The notes: generated by a model from the sequence alone, not told the origin. A stretch of 64,000 nucleotides of DNA from Fulvia fulva (GCF_020509005.1 NC_063013.1:248001-312000), one strand, 5' to 3'; numbered from the stretch's first letter, positions 53,858-64,000 are shown. Translations and numbers: made by a program.

Positions 53858-55353
53858 CTGCTTTCATGCCATTGAGCTGGCAGTGACTGTTTCTTCTCTG
53901 GTCTTTCCGTCCTCGTGGCAGCTGGGCTGCTGTGCTGAATGCGCTGTGGACGATGCTTGCCAGATGATGCAAGAATGTAGTGAGGTCGCGAGCTGATGGA
54001 AGTATGCGAGTTGTCAGTTGTGGTGACCGTGCAAGTTTGTGGCGATGCAAAAAGTTCCAGATGGGAAGCCTGACATCCAAGTGTTTCCAACCTTGTGAAT
54101 TTGTCTCGATACGGTTAGGCGTGCCGCGAAGTGAGTGACAGAATTCTCAATCAAGTGTGGAGGTGAATGACTTTGAGCAGCACTCACTCAGCCTCTACCC
54201 CAACCCAGTATGCCGCATTGTCAGGCAACCTGAATTCGATCTCATGTGGCTCTTCCTGAGCAGAGGTCCAATTTGCAATCTCTTGCCTGCGCGGAATGTT
54301 GGCCGGTCTCCACACGCTGCCAGCCTAACATTGCCTGGATAGCAGCAATGGACCTCACCATGGCTTGAGTTAGCTGAAGTCGCCGCTTTCACAGCGCCAT
54401 GCTTTTCCAGGAAGCCTCAGTACCGTCCCAGCAGTACAGAGTCCCCGTCAAACAGAAGATGGGGTCTTGAGACGCTTCAACTGCACGCCTGCCGGCTGGA
54501 GATCTTCGGTTCATTCCGCTATGATGTGTTTTGATCGTCTTGTAGGTAGCATGTGTGTATAATGGAGGTATTTGATATTGTGTGAACATGTTAGAACAGC
54601 TGCGACCAGTAACACAAGATCTGGTCGCACAATTTGGAGCGATGTTCAATTTGAGTAAAAGTGCCATCGCGACAGTACTGCCTACACAATTGATCGAGAC
54701 TGATTGTATGACAAGATGGTGCGAGACATGCTCCCGGTCAACAGCCGAGGACCACGCTTCGTCCTTGTCAACTGGAACGGGGTATTGTGCTTCTTTGTCT
54801 GAGAACTGCTTTCGGCCACAATAGAGGCTCCATCCGGCCATCTTATGAAATGATCATCACTGGAGATCTATGTACATTGCTCTTGATCGTCTTACCCTTT
54901 GCCAGATCTTGGGTGTAGGCTAGAGTCTACTGGTATCACTGTGCAGACCCAACGCTCGTACCGCATTGCTACATGCATGGCATACTTTATAACACTACAT
55001 CCACAGTTAGTACGATTATGAGTGCTCGAAAGTGGGTCACCTTGTTGCGCATCTTCGGGGTACCATGAAATCGTAGTCCGGTAGCGTTATTTGCAGGAGT
55101 TTTTTATACATCTGCGACATCCGTTGGCATGCTGCATAGAGTGTCATCGAACAGTGGCAAACGATGATGACAGGCTATGCTTGCTACAGAAGTTTGTGCT
55201 TAAGAATGCTGCCTTATATACTCAGACATAGCCTTGAAACAAGTGTTCACATCGATCTGCTGACTGCCAAGCTTTGGTGGGTCTGTACCACCCGCCCAAA
55301 ATTACGTCTCCCTCTTCCCTTCAAGTCACTCGATCTCTTAGCTGCCGCACAGA
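53858..55353. other. Intergenic, 1.5 kb
   Basis: May hold the missing 5' exons of A2 on its left side. Otherwise nothing supported; the sequence is relatively AT-rich to the right. Confidence 0.4.
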
Positions 55354-56548
55354 ATGGATCACAGTATATATAACGATCTCGAGCAGCAAGAACTGGATCG
55401 CCGCCTTGACGATTTCATTAACGACACCTCGGGAAGATACCTTACCAAGAGCAAGTATAACACGCGCCAAAGTACCAGCAACATGTCCACCCTTCCACGT
55501 AACGGAGTGAATGGAGACGTATGTAACTCATTAATCGCGCTATCACAGAGGGTATTGACAAGTCGGTCACAGATTCAAACGCCGATACCCACAGACGGTG
55601 TACTCACGCTTACAGAGACACCCGGTGCACTACTTACTGGTATGAGGACTGAGAATACACTCTGAGTTCCACTGCTGACAATCTTCCAGAGTCTCAAATC
55701 GCACAGAAGCGAGCACAACTGGCAGAGCGCACTCCCTCACCAGACTTACCGACTCCCTCCCTAGCACTCGCCGCTTTTATCGCCGCGAAAAGACTCGAAG
55801 CATCTCAAGCGCCTCCAGCACCGCATCCTCCGCAATCTCCGCGACCTCCACAAACATCGCAAGCCCTTCGCGGTCCTCAGACGAATTAAACTCGGCCATA
55901 CCACTCTCGATCACTATACGTAACGTTGATGGCCCTCCCACTGGCACATACCTCGACGGCTGGCCCCCTGTCAACATCCAGCCACCTCTCGACATCGACA
56001 TCGGCTTTGTAGAGATCTGCGTCTTCTTTACGGCCTGGCTCCAGATTCAGGAACTTCTCATCCGCCTTATGCGTAACGCTGTCACGCAGAAGATGTTGGC
56101 CAAGCTAGTCTTGAGCGCCGTGGGCAATCTGGACAAGAAGAACCTCAAGAAGTGCTACGACAAGATCACTCGAAGGATATCTCTTTGCGGCAAAGCGCAC
56201 TTCAATGTCGACAGTTGGGATATCTCGACTGCAAGAGCCGCCGGGAGAACAGAGGACATGACAGCCAACTTATGGACCAACCCTTCTGACATGGAGTGGG
56301 CGCATGCGAAATTCTCTGAGGTCTATAGCCCAGTGTCCGAGGAAAGCTGGCCTACTGGTATCAACCGTGGTGGCTTGCTTACGCAGTGCATTGAATGGGC
56401 ACGAGATCATCAAGACGAGTTTCCGACCCTCGACACATCCAACTTCGGCTAGATCATCAAGAGGGCCGGCCTTAGAGCACCTGTTGTCGATGGCAACTGG
56501 GACGTGGTCGCCGAAGCACGCATCAAGATTGAGGATCCTGAGGAGTGA
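55354..56548 (+). pseudogene. Family A member A3, frameshift and internal stop
   Basis: Exon 1 55354-55639 and exon 2 from 55690 (50-bp intron) read MDHSIYNDLEQQELDRRL and then a Pro/Gln-rich segment (QSPRPPQTSQAL) that stops at about 55889. The conserved region continues in another frame: FFTAWLQIQELLIRLMRN, TEDMTANLWTNPSD, GINRGGLLTQCIEWA, aligned block by block with A1 and A2. A TAG at 56450-56452 follows LDTSNFG, after which the frame continues in line with A2 (IIKRAGLRAPVV) to a TGA at 56546-56548. A3 is in opposite orientation to A1 and A2. Confidence 0.6.
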
Positions 56549-56767
56549 CATATGAGAATATAGTCATGGGCGAATCAGATGGCGTGGTCGATGTAAACAT
56601 ACTTGCGCAGGGATCGCTGTGTGCGAGTCATGTACATAAGTCTCTCAATAAGCAAATGCGTCGCTCTGCATGTCTATATTCATGCTTCCTGCGCCGTGAT
56701 CCAGTCCTAATGCCACGTTCCGTCGCGTCTACTACTCAGCTCCCTCAGGGCCAGCTCATGCTACTTT

Positions 56768-58054
56768 CTACTCTCCCATCTCCTCCGACAGCTTCTCTGG
56801 GTCTGCTTCTGCCTCCGCTTCTGCCTCCCCTTGTAGCCCCTCCTCGGCCTGGTCCTCTTCCAGATCCTCCTCCTGATCTTCTTCCCCGCTCTCGTCCTCG
56901 TTCGTGTCGTTCTTGGCGACTGGAACCTTACGCTTAGCATAAGCATTGCCTTTGTTGATGCCCAGATGGAGCGATGGCGGGCGACCAGTATCAGCCTTCA
57001 CACCATTCTGCCTGCGCTGGTTCTGGACCTCAATCCACTCAGTCTGACGATCGAGTCCTTCCCGTTCGCATTTGGCGATGAGGGCGTTTCTGAAGCGAAG
57101 AGTGGCGAAGTTGCCTTGACGTCCACTGCCATTGATCTTCTCGTACAGCTCGTTGATTCGAGCTTGAAGGTCAGCGGTACTGATGTGCGGAACGAGCAAC
57201 ATGACCATCTCGCCTTGGATATCATCAGGGTGGAGGCGTCCATCGGAGAAGTTGTCGACATTGACGCTTCGCTGGTCGTACAGCCATTTGTTCTGCCAAG
57301 CGGAAGCTGAGCTCCCTCTGGACTTTGGAGTCTGGCGCTCGGCAATGTCTGCTTGCTTTGCCTTTGAGATCACTGGTTGCTGACCCGTTGTAGCATCGTC
57401 AGATCCTGTACGATTGGTTGTGCGAATCTCGTCTCGTCGTGTGTACTGTGGATTTGGTACAGCAACAACTTCCGGAAGGACGAAGGCAGAGAAGACTTCC
57501 GAATACTGCTCGCCAACATTGACTGGCGGAGCAATCCTGCGAGAGATCCACACGGTGTGTGTGACGACCTTCTGAAGTGTCGAAGCGAAGACTTGAGCAT
57601 TCATGCTACCCTCGCCGAGGACTGTGAGGACGCCGAGCTGGTAGTTGAACTTGCCGTAGTATCGTTCGCAGTGGTACTTGGAAAGGCAACGAAGCAGTCT
57701 TGGAATCCCGTCGCTGTTGAGATACTGAGCTTGGAAAGGTGGGTTGCCCTGGCCTGCGATCTCGTCCAGCTTCTTGACAGCTCTGGTGCTCTTGTCACTG
57801 AGGTCGTTGAGAACGGACTCTTGACGGAAGTCTGGCATCGCGCTGATATCTTGAAGATAGATGCAAGAAGCATCAAAAGCTGCGGAACCTGAGGAAACTC
57901 CTGCGCTGATGATCAGCCCAGAGGCGAAGGCCTCCTGAAGTGCAGTAAGTGCTGAGACAGAGCCGACAATGGTCTGTGACCCTGATCCGTCGCCGAACAG
58001 GCCTTCGACCTCCAGTGTGAACTCTGCTTCGAAGCTTTGGCCGTGTTGTGCCAT
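56768..58054 (-). CDS. Family B member B1, unknown function
   Basis: Single exon, 428 aa from the ATG at 58054 (MAQHGQSFEAEFTLEVEG). N-terminal domain: FGDGSGSQTIVGSVSALTAL, then NPPFQAQYLNSDGIPRLL and FNYQLGVLTVLGEGSMNAQV, which line up with B2. C-terminal helical module (GEMVMLLVPHISTADLQARI, NFATLRFRNALIAK, QRRQNGV) shared with B4, B2 and B3. The last 45 residues are almost all Glu, Asp, Ala and Gln. No signal peptide or catalytic motif; the acidic tail suggests a nuclear or chromatin-related protein, which is only a guess. No lesion seen. Confidence 0.75.
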   Translation of the reverse strand: MAQHGQSFEAEFTLEVEGLFGDGSGSQTIVGSVSALTALQEAFASGLIISAGVSSGSAAFDASCIYLQDISAMPDFRQESVLNDLSDKSTRAVKKLDEIAGQGNPPFQAQYLNSDGIPRLLRCLSKYHCERYYGKFNYQLGVLTVLGEGSMNAQVFASTLQKVVTHTVWISRRIAPPVNVGEQYSEVFSAFVLPEVVAVPNPQYTRRDEIRTTNRTGSDDATTGQQPVISKAKQADIAERQTPKSRGSSASAWQNKWLYDQRSVNVDNFSDGRLHPDDIQGEMVMLLVPHISTADLQARINELYEKINGSGRQGNFATLRFRNALIAKCEREGLDRQTEWIEVQNQRRQNGVKADTGRPPSLHLGINKGNAYAKRKVPVAKNDTNEDESGEEDQEEDLEEDQAEEGLQGEAEAEAEADPEKLSEEMGE

Positions 58055-58772
58055 GTTGATTGACTGCGTCAGTATTACTGGTAGGTTATGGTGTAATAGA
58101 ATTGTTGAGTGGAGTTGAAACAGCAAAAGGTGGGTTTCTCTCTAGTGGTGAGTGGTGATGGGTGGTTGTTTGTTGGTATGGAGAAGTTCGGTGTCTCTGA
58201 GATAATGTGATGTAGATGACAGAAGAATAGAGAGGTCGATAGCCAGAAAAGAGTAATATAGGCACTGGGGGAATAACACAATCATGAATGCGTTTTAGTA
58301 GTGAAGGCCATCATACAACACATAGGCCATTCATCTTGACGTCCACTCATTTTGAAGTGGATGGAGCTTCCGCTCAAGCTCGAAGTCTCGTTGTTGCTTT
58401 AGAAAGTGATAAGCCATCGTACAGGAGGCGCAGAAAGTTGCTTTGCTACATGTGAGTGATACCAGGAACAGACGAGGACGCCGGTGCCCGAGAGCATCAT
58501 TTTCATGGACAGCAAAGCTGTGAAGCAGGGAGTGATGAGCTTGAACTATGAGCAATGATATACGATCAGAGTACAGCTCAAATTCATTGGAAAGGCATGA
58601 TGGATGTAGATGAGGCCTATGATATCGTGAAAAGCACAAAATGGTCCTTCAGAAAGCATTGTATTACGTCTATGTAGGTCCAGCCCACTCAACGATCTTG
58701 ACATTCATCATAAAGTTACATCAAACGAAGCCACTATGGTGAGCACCGGGCGTCCACAGAAGCAGAAGTTAC
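58055..58772. other. Intergenic
   Basis: Between B1 and B2, 718 bp; promoter of B1 and 3' end of B2. No gene seen. Confidence 0.45.
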
Positions 58773-60371
58773 TCAAGCATCAAGCTCGAAGTCGGCGTCT
58801 TCATCATCCTCATCGTCCTTGTCCATCTTAGCACGCTTGTAGCGGGCCTTGGCGCGATCCTGCTCTGTGTCGTCAGCATCGTCCATTTCCTCATCTTCGG
58901 ACTCATCAGCGGTGGCTCTATAGCTTGCGCGAGGCTTGGCACCGCGTGTGCTTCGTGTAGGTCGAGGTGTAGGAGCAGGAGTGGCCTCGCCATCATCGAC
59001 CATGTCGTCGTCAGACATATCGGCTTCTGGCTCCTCATCTGCTGGCTCATCATACTTGACCGCCCTCTGACTCTTGCGAGGGAGAGAGGAGATCTTGACT
59101 TCCTTCGTCGACTTTCCACGAAGACCACTGGTTGTCTTGAGGTTGTGAGCCTTACGAGCGTCATCGAACTCGACCTTTGCTTTCTCGAAGCTCTGTCCAG
59201 GTTTCAGGGCACGTTTGATGGCCGGGAGGATACGTCCATTGTAGACGTTATTGTCGCTTGGGAGGGTCTCGAAGTTCCGCTCGCAGTAGGGATGGAGGAG
59301 GTCTCGGATTTCACGGTTGCTGCAAGCGATAGCGAAGAGGAGAAGTCGTTCTCCGGCGACCTCATCGGTTGTTATTGTTCCAGCCGCGAGCTCTTGCTCG
59401 ACAGCGGTGAAGACTTCCGCAGGTGTCATGCCGTGATATGCAGAGACATCGATCCCGGAGTGAATCGGCTTCGCCCTGTTTCTGGGACCAGAGGATTGTG
59501 CTGGAGTGGTGTTCTGTGGCGCTGGAGCACGCTTTGGCTTCTTTGTTTTGCTTGGCTGCCTGATAGCTTGCTTTTCGTATTGGTCGACATACTGTCCGGC
59601 AGGACGTCCGAGGATGTCAAGCTCACGAGCCGGTCTTGGCGCGTCATGACCAAGGGAGATTGGCATCCAGGCCTCTTCGTAAGATGGAGCACCACCGAAG
59701 AAGCCATTGAAAGTAATGTTGCGGTAGAGAAAGACTGTCTCGTTCGCCCCCTCTTGGGTAGAGAAGACCTTTGCGTCAAGAACCTGCGTGCCCTCCATCT
59801 TTGTGAGAACGAGGACCTGGTAGCGCTTGCCAGTGTGTTGGAAGTATCTTGCGAAGACTTTGAGCATTACGAGAAGCTTGGCGATGTCGAAGTACTTACT
59901 GTCGTCCCGGATTTGAGAGAGGAATGGGGGGTAAGCAGTATCGAGCACCCTCATCTCCTCTGGAGAAAGCGCAAACTGATCAGGAGTGAGTCCGAGGGCC
60001 GCAGCTTCGGTTGCATCTTGAACTTCGAGAATACCGTTTGCGCGATAGTCTGGTACGACGCCTCTGATGTGTAGAGGGAGAAGCGCGCTCTCGACTATCA
60101 TGTCGCCGTCAGAAGCACCTGTGAAGACTTTAAGATCATTCGAGATGGCCATAGCGAGGGTTTGGAGGGCTGTTGGTGTACCTTTCACTTGAGCAGCTGG
60201 TCCCTCAGAGCCAAAGAACCCATGCAAAGTCACCATTGCTTGGGGCTCTGTGTTGAGCGGTGGTTGTGTCATCCTGGCGACGTCGAGAGGCTGCCAGGGT
60301 GAGTTTGGTGGTACCGTCAGGGCATTGCTGTCGGCAATTTGCGTCGTTCTGTTCTCGTTGTCTACGTCCAT
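58773..60371 (-). CDS. Family B member B2, unknown function
   Basis: 532 aa from the ATG at 60371 (MDVDNENRTTQIADSN); the frame is open further upstream to 60725, so the start is a choice made on similarity to B1. N-terminal domain: HGFFGSEGP, ALQTLAMAISNDLKV, YPPFLSQIRDDSKYFDIA and RYQVLVLTKMEGTQVLDAKV, aligned with B1. Linker KTKKPKRAPAP is basic (possible nuclear signal). C-terminal module: GTITTDEVAGERLLLFAIA, DNNVYNGRILPAIKRAL and EFDDARKAHN. Tail is acidic with RSTRGAKPR and ends DEDADFELDA. No lesion seen. Confidence 0.75.
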   Translation of the reverse strand: MDVDNENRTTQIADSNALTVPPNSPWQPLDVARMTQPPLNTEPQAMVTLHGFFGSEGPAAQVKGTPTALQTLAMAISNDLKVFTGASDGDMIVESALLPLHIRGVVPDYRANGILEVQDATEAAALGLTPDQFALSPEEMRVLDTAYPPFLSQIRDDSKYFDIAKLLVMLKVFARYFQHTGKRYQVLVLTKMEGTQVLDAKVFSTQEGANETVFLYRNITFNGFFGGAPSYEEAWMPISLGHDAPRPARELDILGRPAGQYVDQYEKQAIRQPSKTKKPKRAPAPQNTTPAQSSGPRNRAKPIHSGIDVSAYHGMTPAEVFTAVEQELAAGTITTDEVAGERLLLFAIACSNREIRDLLHPYCERNFETLPSDNNVYNGRILPAIKRALKPGQSFEKAKVEFDDARKAHNLKTTSGLRGKSTKEVKISSLPRKSQRAVKYDEPADEEPEADMSDDDMVDDGEATPAPTPRPTRSTRGAKPRASYRATADESEDEEMDDADDTEQDRAKARYKRAKMDKDDEDDEDADFELDA

Positions 60372-61214
60372 GGCAGACGACACACAGTAGAGGCTGAGCA
60401 TCGGTGCTACCGGAGCACGGGTTGCTGAGCCAAAGTGCACGTTTTTGAGGTCACCGGAGAGATCTGATGTCTGGTCGCGCTGCATGCTGTCGGAACTGTC
60501 GAGCTGCTGTTTGAAATTCGCGGGAATGGTTGCAACTCGGGTTGGATGACGGGTATGTAGGTGTTGGTGTGAGATCTCGTTAGGGTCGTGTGCAAAATCT
60601 GGGGAAAAGATCTGTTTTACCAAGAAGTTGAGATGTGTGGATATTTGACTCTCAACGAGTGAAGGGTTGTGACAAAGACGCACTAACACAAAGAACACAG
60701 CACCTTGTTCGCGGCAACTGTTCATTCATTTCATTCAATGGTAACAAAGACCAATCTTTCATGTCCTAGCATAAAGAAGGCCGTGCGCCATAACTTCAGT
60801 AGGACAATGTTGGAGGAAAAGGAGGAAGAGAGAAGGTCACGAACAAGTGCGCAATGGGTCGTTACATTGGACGTGGATACTACATGACCTTCGGCTATTG
60901 GAGCGAGCTATCTTGCTTCTTAGTCGAGGCCGAACCCGTATTACGTCTTATCCAATTCCGTCCTTGTAGACCTGCTTGTTCAGCTTCCTTGGAATCTAGA
61001 GTAGACACCAATGATAGGTCGTCGAGGGCAAATTATCACAGGTAGGGAGGAAGCAAGTTCGGGGCGCAGCAATGCACGTTCTGTTATCGTGCTGAGGTGG
61101 CGTTTGGTGCCTGTCGCAGTCAGTGTGTGACCACAACCCTTTCCTCCAGCGTATGTGAGAGCCACACGTCCAGCTAGGGCTTGCTGTGCCGGAGGTCTGC
61201 AGACTGTCGAAAGC
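60372..61214. other. Intergenic or 5' extension of B2
   Basis: The first 354 bp form an open extension of B2 without similarity to B1. The rest shows no gene. Confidence 0.4.
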
Positions 61215-62714
61215 TTATCTCTGACCAGTCCGGATCCTGTTGCCTCGACGAGCCTCATCGAACTCCTCCATGATCTTGCTGAGTGATTTGTCACCGCTCC
61301 TCGCGAGTGCCTGCATGTACTTCAAGATGCGTCCGTTGTAGAAAGTGTCTCGAGCAATGCCTATAAGCTTGGCGCATGCGATGTTGGTGTAACCCTTTGC
61401 GAGGGCAAAGGCGATCTCGCCGGTGACCTGGTCTGAGGTAATTGTTCCTGTCAGGATGAGATCGCGCACGTCAGAAGGCTCCAAATTCTGCCATCACTGC
61501 GGTGGCATGCCGATGTGCTGCAGCTTTCGTGGCGTAGTCGATGAAGTGTTGGCTCGCTTGACTCTCGAGCGGCGCTTACCTGATGGTACTGAGGATGTTG
61601 CGAATGGTCCAGTTGCGGTAGTGTCTGTGTAGGCATTGGCAAAGCCGTCCTCTTCGCTACCGCCTTCCAACTGCTGCACGTTATCCGAAGTATCGATGTC
61701 CTCGCTTGGCGGCCACAGCTCGAGCCCAAAGCAGTGAGTCGGTGCTTTCTTGTGCCTAGTGTACAGCTCGACGTAGTCTTCTTCGAACGGCGGGCGATAA
61801 TAGTAGACCAAGAGACCGTAAGACACCAATGGCTTGATGCGGTGGTTGTCGCGGTTGTACTTCAAACCAGCAGCGTGCAGAAACTGCTTCGAATCCTCCT
61901 CGTTGGTCGACAGAACCAGCCCGCTCTTTCGGTCACTCCAGTCCGTACCAGGGAAATCACCGCTGGTTTGGAGTGGCACGACTGCCTCCTGTATTGCCTC
62001 TTGAAGTGTAGTTGCCGGACTGCCGAGGGTCCAGCCGCTGTCGACAACTTTGCGGAACACGCGCATCGCAGCAGCGCTGCCAGTCGGAGTGGAAGATAGT
62101 GCGGGCCGGGCAAGGTCGACGGTATCTGGAGTACTGCTTGTTGTCGGCTGTGTGCTGCCTGAGGGTTGAGTACTGTCATGCTCGTTCTCGGCGGTGTGAT
62201 GCAGAATGTTCGTATTTGCCATGAACCGATCGATGGTAGGAAAGCCTGGGAAGATGGCTTGGTCGAAGTAGTCGTTCCGGGAAGCTGGCCAGTCGTCACC
62301 GCTGTGTAGCTGCTGGAGATTGGTGATACTGCTTTCAGACGCGCCGGCGGGAATGTTGAAACCAGACTCAAAGTCATTGAAGTTGAATGAGTCGGACGAG
62401 ACGTCGTTGTAACGGCTTGAGGATGAGTCGAGTTTGAGTGTTTCGTCGAACGAGAATGGCTGCACATGCTGAGACATCAAGCGCATGTTCCATGTCTGAA
62501 GCCCCATCTCCTCCATCGGGGTGAGGTCTGGCTCAGCCGCACTCGGAAGCTGGCTGAATCGGTCTAGTTCTTTCTGGATATCCTCCGGAGTTGATGGTAA
62601 GGGGCGCGACATGTAGCTGTCGTCGAGAGTGAGAGGCGCGGATCTTCCTTGGTGTACCTCTTCGAGAGTGCTTTGCTGACCGAAGGCACTCTCGGTCATC
62701 CACTCGCCATCCAT
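61215..62714 (-). pseudogene. Family B member B3, internal TGA
   Basis: One frame of 500 codons from the ATG at 62714 (MDGEWMTESAFGQQSTL) to 61215, broken only by TGA at 61494-61496. Before it: disordered Ser/Thr/Gln-rich half, an ordered middle (KPLVSYGLLVYYYRPPFEEDY) and a basic segment GKRRSRVKRANTSS. Immediately after it the family B C-terminal module continues: GTITSDQVTGEIAFALA, RDTFYNGRILKYMQAL and EEFDEARRGN, clearly parallel to B2. The stop separates GMPPQ from WQNLEPSDV, and a CGA codon changed by one C-to-T would explain it. Protein up to the stop would be 406 aa and lack the shared module. Confidence 0.65.
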
Positions 62715-63760
62715 CGTGATCGCGTCGCTTTGTGCAGTATTAGTATGTCATATTCTGGCTTGCAAGAGGGCTGTCATACCTTGTGCCCGCAAGAGGCAAC
62801 CAACAGGATTTGCGCAGTGGCGGTGGTATTTTGGTGGTCGAGGTTGCGCAGATGGATGTTGTGTTCAAGTAGGACTTCGAACATCACCATCGTGGTAGAA
62901 ATAAGGATGAAGTCGCTTTACAGTGACAGGGATTATGGTTAGCGCCACTGGGAAGTCCGCTAATTGGCCAAAGCAGCTGCTCAATGCGGCAGGGACAACT
63001 CCAGAATACGGGGCCTTCACTTGAAATCTTCACGACAAGCATGATTGATGGCAGGGAAGAATATACGTTGCACAAGGTATAAATAGATGGGAAAGGTACG
63101 GATGGGTGTGTTGTTGCTGGTTGGCCGTCGATTTATTCGGTTGAGGTACACGCATGTCTCACTCCAAGCAGGGACGTCCCTTAATTCTCAGCCACTGCCG
63201 GCGAAGATATCCTGGAAGAATGGTGTTCTATGCCCTCTGTAACGTCATCCAAAGCCGCCAGGAATTTGGGGTTGGTTTCGATCAAGTGGCAGTGATGGCA
63301 TTGAGGCATGATAGAAAGATGACGACCGTGCCTTGGCACAAACTGTCCTCTGGTTTGATGCACGAGATATCAAAAACGGGACTTGATATAGTCTCTGACC
63401 AGTATAGCACGGTCAGAGTAGTGGATGTACCCCGTGTAGGAGATTTCAGGAATATAAGCATGCGGCCTACTAAGCTATGTAGTTTCTGGCCCTAGACCCA
63501 CTCGCTCATTCTTCACGCAGTACAATGCATATCATTCGATGTTAGAGAAGCCTATCTCAGGCCTGTCATCTTCGCTATAGTTCAGCTCAAGACCTTTGGC
63601 AGAGCCGTGACCTTAGCTCCGTGTATAATTCCTCTTTGCTTTTTGGAGGCCAGTACGAACCACGTATCTGCCCACTGCTGACCTATAGCAAGACTATCTC
63701 TAGTATCAATGCTGTGTTGGGACCATGAACATCCTATTGCTCTACCACTTCATCAAGCTA
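62715..63760. other. Intergenic, 1.05 kb
   Basis: Promoter of B3. A short minus frame at 63181-63363 with a Cys-His cluster (MPQCHHCHL) has no partner and is not called. Confidence 0.4.
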
Positions 63761-64000
63761 TCACTTCTTCTTCCGCCCCTCGCTGACGGTCAGTCCGTTT
63801 GCAATTCTCTCGGCTTGAAGGGCATCGATTGCCGTCCTCAGTGGTCCTTGTGGGCTTCTATCCTTCGACCCAACCTTGCGAATCAGATGGTTCACAACAC
63901 GCTGCCAAAAGTTGTTCGCATCGAACTCCTCGCCGGTCTGCTTTGAGATGGCGTCTGCACACTCCTCGCTCGTGCATTTCTTGCACATCTCGTACGCGTA
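63761..64000 (-). CDS. Family B member B4, C-terminal part only
   Basis: Frame open from the window edge to a stop at 63761; the 5' part lies outside. The piece (CTSEECADAIS, then NNFWQRVVNHLIRKVG and ALQAERIANGLTVSEG) matches the C-terminal module of B1 block by block (NF, N-x-LI-x-K, Q-x-x-R-x-x-NG) and ends GRKKK, without an acidic tail. Same strand and order as B1-B3, so it extends the tandem row. Confidence 0.55.
   Translation of the reverse strand, partial: YAYEMCKKCTSEECADAISKQTGEEFDANNFWQRVVNHLIRKVGSKDRSPQGPLRTAIDALQAERIANGLTVSEGRKKK

Noticed and set aside
59145..60074. 309-aa open frame on the plus strand
   Set aside because: Exactly antisense to B2, no motifs; explained by the codon composition of B2.
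1..64000. A-to-I RNA editing of stop codons as the explanation of all internal stops
   Set aside because: Known mainly from sexual stages of Sordariomycetes and Pezizomycetes; it cannot explain the frameshifts, and no data here support it.
1..64000. Transposons, CRISPR arrays, rRNA
   Set aside because: No reverse transcriptase, transposase, terminal repeats, spaced repeats or rRNA-like stretches were found.

Overview
This is nuclear DNA from a filamentous ascomycete (Pezizomycotina). Genes carry short GT-AG introns of about 46-84 bp (one of 181 bp), often with CTAAC-like branch points. Families typical of these fungi are present: HET, Zn2Cys6 regulators, cutinase, an APSES factor and pirin. 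The gene mix would suit Dothideomycetes (Mycosphaerella relatives); that placement is inference only.

Layout. 0-12 kb: a decayed HET gene, an unknown gene, two acetyl-/methyl-type small enzymes or transporters (GNAT, MFS), a divergent pair of a carboxymuconolactone-decarboxylase-like protein and a metallo-beta-lactamase-fold hydrolase, a retropepsin-like gene, a candidate small secreted cysteine-rich protein and a broken BTB gene. 12.6-17.5 kb: conserved genes for the Tem1/Spg1 GTPase and mitochondrial phosphatidylserine decarboxylase, then a second retropepsin-like gene. 18-31 kb: low-complexity hypothetical proteins, a CLN3-like membrane protein, a glycine-zipper protein, an F-box-like gene, a NADAR gene with an internal stop, a possible intron-containing tRNA, a secreted alpha/beta hydrolase and a regulator-like protein. 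31-46 kb: a GNAT, an LYR-type mitochondrial protein divergent from an MBP1-like cell-cycle factor, a secreted protein, a gene with two internal stops, a Zn2Cys6 factor, a GT31-like glycosyltransferase and a membrane-anchored pirin. 46-50 kb: a CTF1-like Zn2Cys6 factor just upstream of a GPI-anchored cutinase.

50-64 kb is the most unusual part. I recognise no housekeeping gene there. It holds three diverged paralogs of one unknown family (A1, A2, A3) followed by a same-strand row of a second unknown family (B1, B2, B3 and a fragment B4 at the edge). These look like two lineage-specific, locally expanded families, with some members decaying.

Two window-wide patterns stand out. Many accessory genes carry a single in-frame stop or a one-base frame change, while Tem1, PSD and MBP1 are intact. 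Many genes of both orientations also shift from C-rich to G-rich coding strand between their 5' and 3' ends. Sequencing error, real decay and C-to-T mutation cannot be told apart from one sequence. All gene models are hand-built from splice sites and homology memory; no search was run.
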